A stretch of DNA of 41,016 nt from the NCBI GenBank assembly GCA_016210845.1, contig JACQTK010000053.1, positions 1-41,016 of the forward strand, written 5' to 3'. Shown here piece by piece: positions 9,503 to 19,239 of the stretch. A program made the position numbers and the translations under genes. The first letter of the stretch is position 1; each line of letters starts with the position of its first letter. This DNA comes from Acidobacteriota bacterium. Its GTDB lineage: Bacteria; Acidobacteriota; Vicinamibacteria; Vicinamibacterales; UBA2999. The notes beneath the pieces were generated by a model, which ran no database searches, was not told the DNA's origin, and worked only from the letters and a program-made list of their open reading frames with translations.

Positions 9503-10014
9503 GCCCATCCCTCCTTTGCCACACCGCCGACCCGTCGTCCAACAGCGACAGGCAGCAGACCGATGGCGAATACTGCGCGCATACTGTAACTCTGGATCGA
9601 GCGTCTTGCCCAATAAGTACGGCTGGCCTCGTGCATAAGGCATTGCTTGTCTGACAGCAACGGCTCTCGCTCGCCGAACGCCAGAAACGTTGGTTCCTGG
9701 AGGCGGTGAGCCCCCGCGTCCGGGAAGGTGCAGCGGAGGGTCAGTGGGGGCTTTGTCGATTCGCCCCACGCGCCGGGATCGCGTGTGGCGGGCGCGCGGC
9801 CGCGCGCCCGGCCGCCTGCGCGTCGTCACAAACGGCGGGGATTTGGGTTCGAGCGCGCCTGTCGGCCAGGGAGATTCTCCCGAGAGGCGCTCATGGTTGG
9901 CGAGCCAGAACATCGAGGGGGAGATCCGTGGCCGGAAACGCTCCTCGAGCTCGAGGCGGTCTTCGGCTGCCAGCCGGGCAGTACGCCCCCCGGCCTCCAG
10001 CTTCGCCGATATCC

Positions 10015-11307
10015 CTACGGCTGGGTCAATCGCTGCTCAATCGATCGGATCTCTCGTCGCAGAGCGTCCCGCAATTCCGCACGCTCCCGCGGCGAGGAAG
10101 CTCCCTCATGGGTCGCTGACGCGGCTGCGAGCCGTTCCTTGAGCTCCCAGTAGCGCGCCGTCGCAGGAATCGGCTGCTGCTGTTCCGGCTCGTCCCAGTT
10201 AATCGAGTATCGAAGTTTGTTCACTGATGCAAACACGGCCTCGGTGAAGTTCTCGAACACCCCAACCTCCGCAGGAGCCAGCCCGGTCCGCGGCACCCCG
10301 CGGTCCAATACCACGCTCGACCCCTCCACGGAGGTCGCGCCGCAGTCCAAGAGTTTACCCTCAGCATCCGTCGCCTCCATCCAGATCTCAGTAAAGTACG
10401 TCAATCGATCGCCGGTGTTCTTCACCTGTCCCGAGGCCGTCAGGTCGCCAAAGGCATCGGCCCGCTGGGAGATCGCACCCTCAACTGTGACGCGGCCCCT
10501 CAATGGCTCCGTTTCATAGGTGTCCGACGAGGTGACCACCAGCTCCACCGATGGAACTCGAACGGTGGCTGGAAAGTCGGCGAACACGAGAAAGCATCCC
10601 GTCGCAGTCGGCTCCAGTACCGTGTCGGTCACGATCCGGCTCGCCTTCAGCCGCCGGCTGACGCCGTTGACGTACGTCGAGGCCGTTCCCACGACCTCCT
10701 CTGTTGGCCCTTCAAAGGTCGCGGTCACTTCGACGAAGGACGCCTCCGACGCCCGCCAACCGTTCCGCACGCGGCCCATGACCCGAATGAATGTTGTGTC
10801 CCAGAGGCGCTCGGACACGATCCATACGGTTTCCAGGAGAACCAGAGGGTTTGGCGTCCCGGTCGCCATGCTCCCGGTGACGGCCGCAACGATATCTGGT
10901 GACGGCGGGCCCGTGCCGCACGCGTTCCTCGCTCTGACGCGCACGTAGTAGGTGCCGTTGGCGATCGGTGTCGAGTACGTGAACTCGGTTCCCTCGGTTT
11001 CGAGGACTGCGACGTTCGAGGCGCCGAAGTCAGTGCCGGCTTCGATGACATAGGCGACTGGGGCGTTCCCGGTCTGGGCCGGATCGGCAACGGAGGCTTC
11101 CCACTTGACTTCGAGGACCGCAGGTTCCGATGGCGGTGCCTCTGGCGTTGCGCCCGGCCTCGCGTGGATGAGGCTGGCCGCGACGCCGGCCGGCGCTCCC
11201 GGAGGCGCCGTGCACGACCCGGGGTGTAATCGAACCGGAGCACAGCAGGCCAGGAAGATCGCTCCGACCGGCAGCAGGAAGGCTCTGGCGCGAACACCCA
11301 AGGGCAC
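10015..11307 (-). CDS. Fibronectin type III domain-containing putative lipoprotein
   Basis: N-terminal hydrophobic segment with Cys (LACCAP); FN3-like VLEVKWEASVADPAQTGNAPVAYVIEAGTDFGASNVAVLETEGTEFTYSTPIANGTYYVRVRARNACGTGPPSPDIVA. Confidence 0.7.
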   Translation of the reverse strand: MPLGVRARAFLLPVGAIFLACCAPVRLHPGSCTAPPGAPAGVAASLIHARPGATPEAPPSEPAVLEVKWEASVADPAQTGNAPVAYVIEAGTDFGASNVAVLETEGTEFTYSTPIANGTYYVRVRARNACGTGPPSPDIVAAVTGSMATGTPNPLVLLETVWIVSERLWDTTFIRVMGRVRNGWRASEASFVEVTATFEGPTEEVVGTASTYVNGVSRRLKASRIVTDTVLEPTATGCFLVFADFPATVRVPSVELVVTSSDTYETEPLRGRVTVEGAISQRADAFGDLTASGQVKNTGDRLTYFTEIWMEATDAEGKLLDCGATSVEGSSVVLDRGVPRTGLAPAEVGVFENFTEAVFASVNKLRYSINWDEPEQQQPIPATARYWELKERLAAASATHEGASSPRERAELRDALRREIRSIEQRLTQP

Positions 11308-11468
11308 CTCCGGGATGAGACGACGTCCGACGTTCGTCTCTTGCGCGGTGGATTAATTAGAGATTAGGGAGAGACGAATCGCCCAATCAGCGCGACGCGG
11401 GGGCCGCGCAGTGCTCGAGGTCCGGAGCCACCAACGAGCAGGGCAGCGCTTCGCCCCACAGGCCGCCT

Positions 11469-13133
11469 TCACTTGAGCTTGTCTCGCCACTCGGTGATGG
11501 CGCCACCGTTCTCCTTGCGCACCGTCAAGAACTTGTTCCCGAGAAGAGGGTTGCTGAAAGGAAAATCGGAGCGCGTGTGGGGCCCCCTCGTTTCCCTTCT
11601 TTCGAGCGCGGTGATGAATATCGCCTCGCCGCAGTCGATCAAGTCAAGCGTCTCGACGGCGCGCATCAGCGTATGCGCGTTGTCGGCCCTCAGGGTGTCC
11701 AGGGCATTTCGCCGGAGATCCCGCAGATACTTCAGGCCTGCCTTCAGCAGCGTTTCGGAGCGGACGTCCATGCCGGCGTAGTCCGACATGATCTGCTGCA
11801 GAGCGAAATTGGCCTCCTGCCAGGTCGCACCATTCTTCCTGCTCAGGATCTCTGAGAACTGGCGCGTCCGCTCGGCGACCAGGGGGCTGTCCTCGGCATT
11901 GCCGACCGAGCGTACCTTCCGGGCGCGGATGGCGGCGTTGCCACCGGCGATCCAGCCCCACACCGCGGCACCGGCGATATCGGCCCGGAAATTCCCCACA
12001 GGATCCCCAGCCGCGTAGAGCCCCTTGATCGAGCTTTCGCCATTGAGGTCGATCTCGACCCCGCGTCCGATCAAGTGTGGCGTGTACTGCATGAACTCCA
12101 CTCGGTTCTTCCGCAAATCGATGTTTGCCGCCTCCATGTACTCGATCAGGGCGGTGTTACCCTCCTCTTTCATGCCCCACATCATGTACTCGAGGTCCGA
12201 TTCGGCGGTCTCCCTGCAGTCCATGTAGGCCGGACCGCGCCCCGACTTGTGCATGTCGGCGAACAGCGAATTCCAGACGTCGGCGGTTATGTCCCCCAGC
12301 TCCTTGGTCGGTTTCTCGACGAAGGGCCCGACGGGCCGACCGCCGGGATCGGTCACAACGCCGATCCACGTCGCCTTGCCAGCGCGAGCGAAGTACTTCG
12401 GGCCCGCGTGCATGTTGGGAAACTCCATGTTCACCAGCTTCGCGCCCGCACGATACGCCATAGCCTGGGCGGCGCCCGTGCAGGCCGAGCAGAACGCAGT
12501 GTTGAACATGAAGCCAGGACTCGCCGCTGGATAGAGCCGGTTGGCCGTACCCGTTCCGAGCACGACGGATTTCGCCCGTATCAGGGTCAGCTCGGGCTCC
12601 TCTTTCCTGACGTGGATGCCGATGGCGCCCACGACCTCGCCGTCCTCAACGATCACGTCGGTGATCGGGAGGAAGTTGATCGTGCGCACACCGCGCTTGC
12701 TCGCCTGTTTGGTGAGCACCTCTTTCTGGTCGGATCCCGCGTACTTCAGCCAGATACGCGGACGCCCGGGGAACGCGTGGCCGATAAAGGCCCACGTGCC
12801 CGTCGGTCGCATATTGATGCCCCACTGGTCCCAGTCCTTGGCGCGATCGAAAGACTGCTCCAGGAACTTGACTGTCAGCGGCGTGTCATGAAAGCCACCG
12901 ATCATGCTGTCCAGGACTTCCCGCACGATGACGCTCATGTCGTCGCCGTGAACCTCGGGGATGTAGCAGAAGAAATGGTCGTTGCCCGTCGCGCCCGACC
13001 CGCTGCGCCTGGCGTGGGCCTTTTCCGCGACGATGACTCGCGCCCCATGCTCGGCGGCGTTCATCGCCGCCATCAGGCCAGCGATGCCGCCCCCAACGAC
13101 GAGAACGTCGCAGTCAATGCGTCTCGGATCCAT
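11469..13133 (-). CDS. FAD-dependent fumarate reductase/succinate dehydrogenase-type flavoprotein, AprA-like
   Basis: DVLVVGGGIAGLMAAMNAAEHGARVIVAEK Rossmann motif; RRSGSGATGNDHFF; GLYAAGDPVGNFRADIAGAAVWGWIAGGNAA; paired with an AprB-like ferredoxin. Confidence 0.8.
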   Translation of the reverse strand: MDPRRIDCDVLVVGGGIAGLMAAMNAAEHGARVIVAEKAHARRSGSGATGNDHFFCYIPEVHGDDMSVIVREVLDSMIGGFHDTPLTVKFLEQSFDRAKDWDQWGINMRPTGTWAFIGHAFPGRPRIWLKYAGSDQKEVLTKQASKRGVRTINFLPITDVIVEDGEVVGAIGIHVRKEEPELTLIRAKSVVLGTGTANRLYPAASPGFMFNTAFCSACTGAAQAMAYRAGAKLVNMEFPNMHAGPKYFARAGKATWIGVVTDPGGRPVGPFVEKPTKELGDITADVWNSLFADMHKSGRGPAYMDCRETAESDLEYMMWGMKEEGNTALIEYMEAANIDLRKNRVEFMQYTPHLIGRGVEIDLNGESSIKGLYAAGDPVGNFRADIAGAAVWGWIAGGNAAIRARKVRSVGNAEDSPLVAERTRQFSEILSRKNGATWQEANFALQQIMSDYAGMDVRSETLLKAGLKYLRDLRRNALDTLRADNAHTLMRAVETLDLIDCGEAIFITALERRETRGPHTRSDFPFSNPLLGNKFLTVRKENGGAITEWRDKLK

Positions 13134-13593
13134 GGTGGACCTCCCCCTTCTCGCCGTTCACCTTCGTCGGCCTCAACGGAATGGTGGCGTCGTCCGGGGA
13201 GCGACGCTGGCCTACGCGGGGCAATCGGTGCCATCGGAGTCCGTCCCCACGTGCCACAGCCTCAGGAGTTGCGGAGCGCGCAGCCTGACCCGGCTGAGCT
13301 TGTCCAAGAGGTGACGCTGTGGAGGTGACGCCGTCCCGCGGCGCCGGGTATCCGACGGCGTCGAATTCGGCCCCCACGTGCAACAGCATCAGCGGTAACG
13401 GAATCCGCAACTCGATGGCCCCAAACTGAAGCTCAGGACAGTCGATGAGGCAGGCGTTGCAGTGCCAGCATTCGTCCGGGTAGCGCACGAGGGGAATCGC
13501 GCCGCGCGGCCCCCGGTTGAACACATCGGTCGGGCAGATGTGGGCGCAAATCCCGCAGCCCGTGCACGTAGCCTCGTTGATTACTGGCGGCAT
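13114..13593 (-). CDS. 2x[4Fe-4S] ferredoxin, AprB-like
   Basis: MPPVINEATCTGCGICAHICPTDVFNRGPRGAIPLVRYPDECWHCNACLIDCP; GGAGG SD upstream of ATG 13593; overlaps start of flavoprotein gene. Confidence 0.8.
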   Translation of the reverse strand: MPPVINEATCTGCGICAHICPTDVFNRGPRGAIPLVRYPDECWHCNACLIDCPELQFGAIELRIPLPLMLLHVGAEFDAVGYPAPRDGVTSTASPLGQAQPGQAARSATPEAVARGDGLRWHRLPRVGQRRSPDDATIPLRPTKVNGEKGEVHHGSETH

Positions 13594-13731
13594 CCTGGTC
13601 CCTCCGCGCGTGGGCGGTCCGACGCCGACCACGACAAAAGTCGATCGACCTGCTTCTCACGAGGCCAGACGGCCGGATGATAGCACGCCCCTTCTTCAGC
13701 TCTTTCCGTCCGGATACGCAATCCGACGTCC

Positions 13732-13802
13732 ATTACAGCCCTGGGCAGTCGGACACGTCAACATCAAACGGGTGCCTCGCACCCATAAGGCGACCCTTAT
13801 AT
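13732..13802 (-). promoter_or_regulatory. Candidate promoter/operator in divergent intergenic region: TTGACG (13756-13761), N18, TGTAAT (13732-13737); 18-nt block 13757-13774; dyad ATAAG-N6-CTTAT 13785-13800
   Basis: Second copy of the composite element in front of the TonB gene; dyad centre lies ~35 bp upstream of the -35 box, as for LysR-type recognition sites. Confidence 0.6.
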
Positions 13803-13861
13803 CACTGCGGCGCTTTATTCATTGGCGGCGTTCCGGCGCGTTCGCTATCGTCTTCCGGGCG

Positions 13862-15400
13862 ATGAACACATCGGGGACAGCCATGTTGCCACGGGTGCCA
13901 CCTCGCTGGACCAAGGTGATCGACCAGACGCGTTGCATCGGGTGTCACGCCTGCACGACCGCGTGCAAGTCTGAGAACCACGTGCCGCTGTCGGTCACCC
14001 GAACCTACGTCAAGGCTGTAGAGATCGGCCGGTTTCCGCAGGCGCGCCGTGTCTTTCAAGTGACCCGCTGCAACCAGTGTGCGAGTGCACCCTGCGTGAC
14101 GGCGTGTCCCACGTCGGCAATGTTCAAGCGCCCGGACGGCATCGTCGACTTCGATACGCGATCGTGTGTCGGGTGTAAGGCATGTATCGCGGCTTGTCCC
14201 TACGATGCGATCTTCATCAATCCTGAGAATCGCACGGCGGAAAAGTGCAATTTCTGCGCCCACCGCATCGACATGGGACTGGAACCGGCTTGCGTCGTCG
14301 TCTGCCCGACCGGTGCGCTGATCGTCGGCGATGTCGGGGATCCAAGCTCGAGTGTCGGCGCGATCATCAGCCGTGAGCCCGTGACCGTGCGCCGTCCCGA
14401 GATGGAGACGCAGCCGCAAGTCTTCTACAAAGGCGCCCATCCTGCCACGCTGGATCCGCTGGCGGCCGGGCGCCCGGCCGGGGGCCTGTTCATGTGGAGC
14501 GAACAGCAACCGGGGCCGCAGATGGTTGTTTCGGGACACGTACCGCTGACCAACAACTCGGCGGCTGCGCTGCTTGCGTATGACGTGCCGCATCGCGTCC
14601 CATGGGATTGGCGCGTCAGTCTGTACACGTGGACCAAGAGCATCGCGGCCGGCACTTATCTCGTGGCTGCACCGCTCGTGCTGGTTGGCGCGCTTGATTC
14701 AGGCAACTCGCTGTGGCAGTGGGGCGCGCCGATCAGTGCGCTCCTGTTTCTCGTTTTGACTGGTGCCCTGCTCATCGCAGACCTCGAGCATCCGGAGCGG
14801 TTCTACTTGATCTTCACGCGTGCCCAGTGGGGGAGCTGGCTCGTCAGGGGGGCGTTCCTGATCACGGGTTATGCGGCGATCTTGACGCTGCACTTGGCTG
14901 CGCCGCTCATCGGTTCGGCCCAACTACGACAGGCGTTGATTGCACCGGGGATTCCGTTGGCGCTCATGACCGCCGTGTACACCGCGTACCTGTTCAACCA
15001 AGCGCGCGCCCGTGCTCTTTGGCAGAACACGCTTCTGCCCGCGCACCTGGCGATGCAGGCGCTGGTGGCCGGAGCGGCAGTCCTGGCGCTCGCTTCGGTG
15101 TGGCTCGCTCCGGCCGTGGTGCTACTCCTTCTCCGAATCATGGCTGGCGCGGCGGGCCTGCACGTCTTGCTGATCTGGGGCGAAGCAATGGTCCGCCACC
15201 AAACGGCACATCGGCGTTTCGCCACGCGAGAGATGGTAGCCGGCCGCTACGCCGCCTACTTTTGGGCGGGGATGGCGGCAATGACGGTCGGTGTGTTGGC
15301 TCCGTGGCTCGGTGTGGCGCTGGCGGCCCTGCCCCTGCTGGGCCTCATGGCCTACGAGCATGCGTACGTGCAGGCCGGACAGGTGACCCCGCTGGCCTGA
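13862..15400 (+). CDS. Fused FeS electron-transfer subunit (PsrB/NrfC-like, four [4Fe-4S] motifs) + NrfD/PsrC-like membrane subunit
   Basis: DQTRCIGCHACTTACKSEN, CNQCASAPCVTACPTSAM, CVGCKACIAACPYDAI, CNFCAHRIDMGLEPACVVVCPTGA followed by multi-TM region from WDWRVSLYTWTKSIAAGTYLVAAPLVL. Alternate start 13883. Confidence 0.85.
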   Translation: MNTSGTAMLPRVPPRWTKVIDQTRCIGCHACTTACKSENHVPLSVTRTYVKAVEIGRFPQARRVFQVTRCNQCASAPCVTACPTSAMFKRPDGIVDFDTRSCVGCKACIAACPYDAIFINPENRTAEKCNFCAHRIDMGLEPACVVVCPTGALIVGDVGDPSSSVGAIISREPVTVRRPEMETQPQVFYKGAHPATLDPLAAGRPAGGLFMWSEQQPGPQMVVSGHVPLTNNSAAALLAYDVPHRVPWDWRVSLYTWTKSIAAGTYLVAAPLVLVGALDSGNSLWQWGAPISALLFLVLTGALLIADLEHPERFYLIFTRAQWGSWLVRGAFLITGYAAILTLHLAAPLIGSAQLRQALIAPGIPLALMTAVYTAYLFNQARARALWQNTLLPAHLAMQALVAGAAVLALASVWLAPAVVLLLLRIMAGAAGLHVLLIWGEAMVRHQTAHRRFATREMVAGRYAAYFWAGMAAMTVGVLAPWLGVALAALPLLGLMAYEHAYVQAGQVTPLA

Positions 15401-15415
15401 GAGGTTGGCAGTGCC

Positions 15416-18340
15416 ATGAGTGTGCAGGAACTGGGTCGGCGCGTCTCGGCCGCCCGGGCCGAGACGGAGGCACGCGGCGAAACGTTCTACCCGGGCACCA
15501 GCCGGATTCATCTCGCCGCATTCCCACCGAAAGAGCGGTGGGACGATTGGGTCGAGCTCGATTCCAGGGCGTGGCCGGAGCGGCGCGAACGCCGATACGC
15601 GCTGGTACCCACTACCTGCTTCAACTGTGAGTCGGCCTGCGGACTGCTGGCCTACGTCGACAAGGACTCGCTCCAGATCCGGAAATTCGAGGGCAACCCG
15701 GAGCATCCGGGCTCGCGCGGTCGAAACTGCGCAAAGGGACCCGCCACGCTCAACCAGATCACCGATCCGGATCGAATCCTCCATCCCCTGAAACGCGCCG
15801 GTGCCCGCGGCGAAGGCCGATGGGTGCAGGTGACGTGGGACGAGGTGCTCGACCACCTCGCCGCGCGTATTCGCCGTGCGATCGTCGAAGGCCGCCGCAA
15901 CGAAATCATGTACCACGTCGGACGGCCTGGTGAGGATGGGTTCACCGAGCGCATCCTGGCCGCCTGGGGGATCGATGGGCACAACTCGCACACCAACATC
16001 TGCTCGTCCAGCGCGCGTGCCGGCTATGCGTTCTGGATGGGCATCGATCGGCCGAGCCCCGATTACGCCAACGCCGACGTGATCTTGCTCATCAGTGCAC
16101 ATCTGGAATCTGGGCACTACTTCAACCCGCACGCGCAGCGGATCATGGAGGCCAAACAGAAGGGGGCGAAGGTGATCGTGCTCGACACGCGTATGTCGAA
16201 CACCACCACCCACGCCGACCATTGGCTCGCGCCCTATCCCGGGTCCGAAGCGGCGATCCTCCTCGCGATCGCGAACCATCTCATTCAGCACGGCCGCTAC
16301 AATCGCGAATTCGTGCGCCGTTGGTGGAACTGGGCGGAATACATGTCGGCCGAGCACCCTGACGTCTTGGCGACGTTCGCGAACTTTGAGCACGCATTGA
16401 AGGAGACCTACCGCGACTACACGTTCGAGTACGCGGCCGCCGAGTCCGGCGTCGAAGCCTCGGCCATCGAAGACATCGCGCGCCTGGTCGCGAGCGCAGG
16501 GACACGGCTGGCGACACATACGTGGCGAAGCGCCGGCTCCGGCAATCTCGGCGGCTGGGAGGTGGCCCGGTGCCTGTTCATGCTGAATGCGCTCATGGGG
16601 GCCGTCGCGACCGAAGGCGGTACGTATCCGAACGCGTGGAACAAGTTCGTACCACGGCCTATCCACGTGCCGCCTCACCCGCGAACCTGGAACGAGCTGT
16701 CCTGGCCCGACGAGTATCCGCTGGCGATGTTCGAGATGTCGTTCCTGCTCCCCCACTTGCTGAAGGAGGGGCGCGGAAGGCTCGATGTCTATTTCACCCG
16801 TGTGTACAACCCAGTGTGGACAAACCCCGACGGCTTCTCGTGGATCGAGATGCTCAAGGATGAATCGCTGGTGGGGCTCCACGTCGCGCTCACACCTACT
16901 TGGAGCGAGACGGCATATTTCGCGGATTACGTCCTGCCGATGGGGCACGCCTCCGAACGCCACGACATCCACTCGTACGAAACCCACACCGGCCAGTGGA
17001 TCGCGCTGCGCCAGCCGATCTTTCGTGCGCTCCGGGAGCGTCTCGGCGACCCCGTCGGCGACACTCGTGAGGTTAATCCGGGTGAGGTGTGGGAGGAAAA
17101 CGAGTTCTGGATCGAGCTCACGTGGCGAATCGATCCCACGGGTGAGCTTGGGATTCGTCAATACGTCGAATCGGTCGAGATACCAGGCACAACGCTCGGG
17201 CTCGACGAGTACTACCGCTACATCTTCGAGAACTCCGTGCCAGGACTCCCTGCCCGTGCAGCCGCGGCTGGCACCACGCCCTTGGAATTCATGCGCCGGT
17301 TCGGCGCGTACGAAATCCGCGCGTGCGTAGGCGCGCTCCACGAGGAGCCGGTACCCGCCTCCGAGCTCGCTGACTCCATGGAGAATCGGTTCGGTCGCGT
17401 GCACACGACTGCACCGGCACGGCTCTCTCCGAACATTGTTCCACTGCCAACCCCGGCTCCAGACGAGGCCGGACGACGCCCCGTCGGCGTCAACGTCGAT
17501 GGACAGGTCCTGCGAGGATTTCCCACCCCCAGTGGCCGACTCGAGTTCTATTCGAGCACGCTTGCGGGATGGGGCTGGCGCGAGCACGCGATCCCGACGT
17601 ACGTGAAGAGTCACGTCCATCCGGCGCGGCTCGCGGACGGCGAAATGCCGCTCATCTCGACGTTCAGACTGCCGGTTCACATCCACACGCGCAGCGCGAA
17701 CGCCAAGTGGCTGGACGAGATCGCACACACAAATCCGCTGTGGCTTCACCCGTCGGACGCGGCTCGGTTACGCGTGCAGACGGGCGACCTCGTTCGCGTC
17801 ACGACCCGCATCGGCCATCTCGTGGTGAAAGCGTGGGTCACTGAAGGCATTCGCCCCGGCGTGGTCGCGTGCAGTCATCACATGGGCCGCTGGAAGCTCT
17901 CCGACGATGGTCAGCGCCAGATGATGCGCACGGTGGCGTTGCGGCAGTCCGGAACCGAGTGGGACTTGGCCACGACGCGCTCGGTGGCCCCGTTCGAATC
18001 GGCGGATCCGGACACGCGCCGGATCTGGTGGACGGATGTAGGCGTGCATCAGAATCTCGCATTCCCCGTTCAGCCTGACCCTGTGTCAGGCATGCACTGC
18101 TGGCATCAGGCAGTTCGGGTGATCAAGGCTGAGGTCGGCGATCGCCAGGGCGACATAGCTGTCGACATCGCGAGGTCTCACGAGATCTTCAAGGAATGGA
18201 TGCAGCTGGCGCGCCCGGCTGCGCGATACAGCCCGGACCGAACGCGACGCCCGTACTGGCTGCTCCGGCCGTTGAAACCCGCCAGGGACGTATACCGCCT
18301 TTCGCTTGTTGAGACCGCAACTGCGGGGGCTATCCGGTGA
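15416..18340 (+). CDS. Molybdopterin-dependent oxidoreductase catalytic subunit (DMSO-reductase family; PsrA/PhsA/SoeA-type organisation)
   Basis: CFNCESACG...GRNCAKGP FeS motif; HNSHTNICSSSARAGY; MPLISTFRLPVHIHTRSANAKWLDEIAHTNPLWLHPSDAARLRVQTGDLVRVTTR C-terminal molydopterin dinucleotide domain. Confidence 0.88.
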   Translation: MSVQELGRRVSAARAETEARGETFYPGTSRIHLAAFPPKERWDDWVELDSRAWPERRERRYALVPTTCFNCESACGLLAYVDKDSLQIRKFEGNPEHPGSRGRNCAKGPATLNQITDPDRILHPLKRAGARGEGRWVQVTWDEVLDHLAARIRRAIVEGRRNEIMYHVGRPGEDGFTERILAAWGIDGHNSHTNICSSSARAGYAFWMGIDRPSPDYANADVILLISAHLESGHYFNPHAQRIMEAKQKGAKVIVLDTRMSNTTTHADHWLAPYPGSEAAILLAIANHLIQHGRYNREFVRRWWNWAEYMSAEHPDVLATFANFEHALKETYRDYTFEYAAAESGVEASAIEDIARLVASAGTRLATHTWRSAGSGNLGGWEVARCLFMLNALMGAVATEGGTYPNAWNKFVPRPIHVPPHPRTWNELSWPDEYPLAMFEMSFLLPHLLKEGRGRLDVYFTRVYNPVWTNPDGFSWIEMLKDESLVGLHVALTPTWSETAYFADYVLPMGHASERHDIHSYETHTGQWIALRQPIFRALRERLGDPVGDTREVNPGEVWEENEFWIELTWRIDPTGELGIRQYVESVEIPGTTLGLDEYYRYIFENSVPGLPARAAAAGTTPLEFMRRFGAYEIRACVGALHEEPVPASELADSMENRFGRVHTTAPARLSPNIVPLPTPAPDEAGRRPVGVNVDGQVLRGFPTPSGRLEFYSSTLAGWGWREHAIPTYVKSHVHPARLADGEMPLISTFRLPVHIHTRSANAKWLDEIAHTNPLWLHPSDAARLRVQTGDLVRVTTRIGHLVVKAWVTEGIRPGVVACSHHMGRWKLSDDGQRQMMRTVALRQSGTEWDLATTRSVAPFESADPDTRRIWWTDVGVHQNLAFPVQPDPVSGMHCWHQAVRVIKAEVGDRQGDIAVDIARSHEIFKEWMQLARPAARYSPDRTRRPYWLLRPLKPARDVYRLSLVETATAGAIR

Positions 18341-19185
18341 CGGAACTGCTGCGCGCGCTCGCCGCCTTGGCGGAGCCCCCGACCGACCATACGGTGCGAC
18401 TGGCCGTGTTGCTCGGTCTCGAGACGCCGACGCCTGCCGCCTACACGGATACGTTCGTGTTCCAGCAAGTGCCGTACGCCTCGGCGTACCTCAACGCCGA
18501 CGGCATGATCGGTGGAGAGGCGCGCGATCGTGTCGCCGGGTTCTGGCGGGCCCTCGGTCTTACTCCCCCACCGGAGCCCGATCACCTCGCGACGGTGCTT
18601 GGCGCGTACGCCGGGCTGTGTGAACTCGGTGTCACCCGCGCGCGCCACGCGTTCTTGTGGGAACATCTGTTGAGCTGGCTGCCGGCATATCTCCATGCGG
18701 TCCGTCGGCACGCTGCAATGCCATTTCCAGAGTGGGCTCGGCTCCTGCTGGAGACGCTCTTGAACGAAGTTGATGAGCTCGGACCCGCCGTGGTGCTTCC
18801 GCTGCATCTGCGCAACGTCCCCGACCTGGCTGATCCGCGTTGCAGCGACTCGCGCCAGATTGTCGACGCCCTGCTGACGCCGGCGCGCAGCGGCGTGATC
18901 CTCAGCCGCGCGGACCTCGCCCGTGCGGCCCACATGCTCGATTTGAGCTTGCGCGCGGGAGATCGGCGGGTGCAGCTTCGCAGCCTCCTCGAGCAGGATG
19001 CGCCGGCGGCCCTGGCCTGGATCGCCGGCGAAGCGCGCGCCTGGCAGGCAATTCACGAGAGCTTTGCGGAGGCGACTGGTCCCGTGGCCGGCTACTGGGC
19101 CAGCCGGGCGTCCGCCACCGTCGCCCTCATCGACACGCTCGAGCGCGACGTACGGGAAGCCGTGCGCGCCGGCGCTGCGTCATGA
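18337..19185 (+). CDS. TorD/DmsD-family redox enzyme maturation chaperone
   Basis: GTGA start/stop overlap with the Mo subunit; helical protein with FWRALGLTPPPEPDHLATVLGAYAGLCELG...RHAFLWEHLLSWLPAYL, characteristic of the family. Confidence 0.75.
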   Translation: MTELLRALAALAEPPTDHTVRLAVLLGLETPTPAAYTDTFVFQQVPYASAYLNADGMIGGEARDRVAGFWRALGLTPPPEPDHLATVLGAYAGLCELGVTRARHAFLWEHLLSWLPAYLHAVRRHAAMPFPEWARLLLETLLNEVDELGPAVVLPLHLRNVPDLADPRCSDSRQIVDALLTPARSGVILSRADLARAAHMLDLSLRAGDRRVQLRSLLEQDAPAALAWIAGEARAWQAIHESFAEATGPVAGYWASRASATVALIDTLERDVREAVRAGAAS

Positions 19186-19239
19186 TGAGATGACGCGCGC
19201 GGTCGTGATAATCCGGTCGCCAAGAGGCAGCTCACGCCG

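Noticed and set aside
13114-13300. Frameshift in the AprB-like C-terminal tail
   Set aside because: The tail after GAEFDAVGYP is low-complexity and looks unconserved, but the frame stays open into the AprA-like start, so there is no direct evidence for a frameshift; needs orthologue alignment.
15122-17749. 875-aa minus-strand ORF
   Set aside because: Shadow of the Mo-oxidoreductase gene; no recognisable domains and Arg/His-rich composition.
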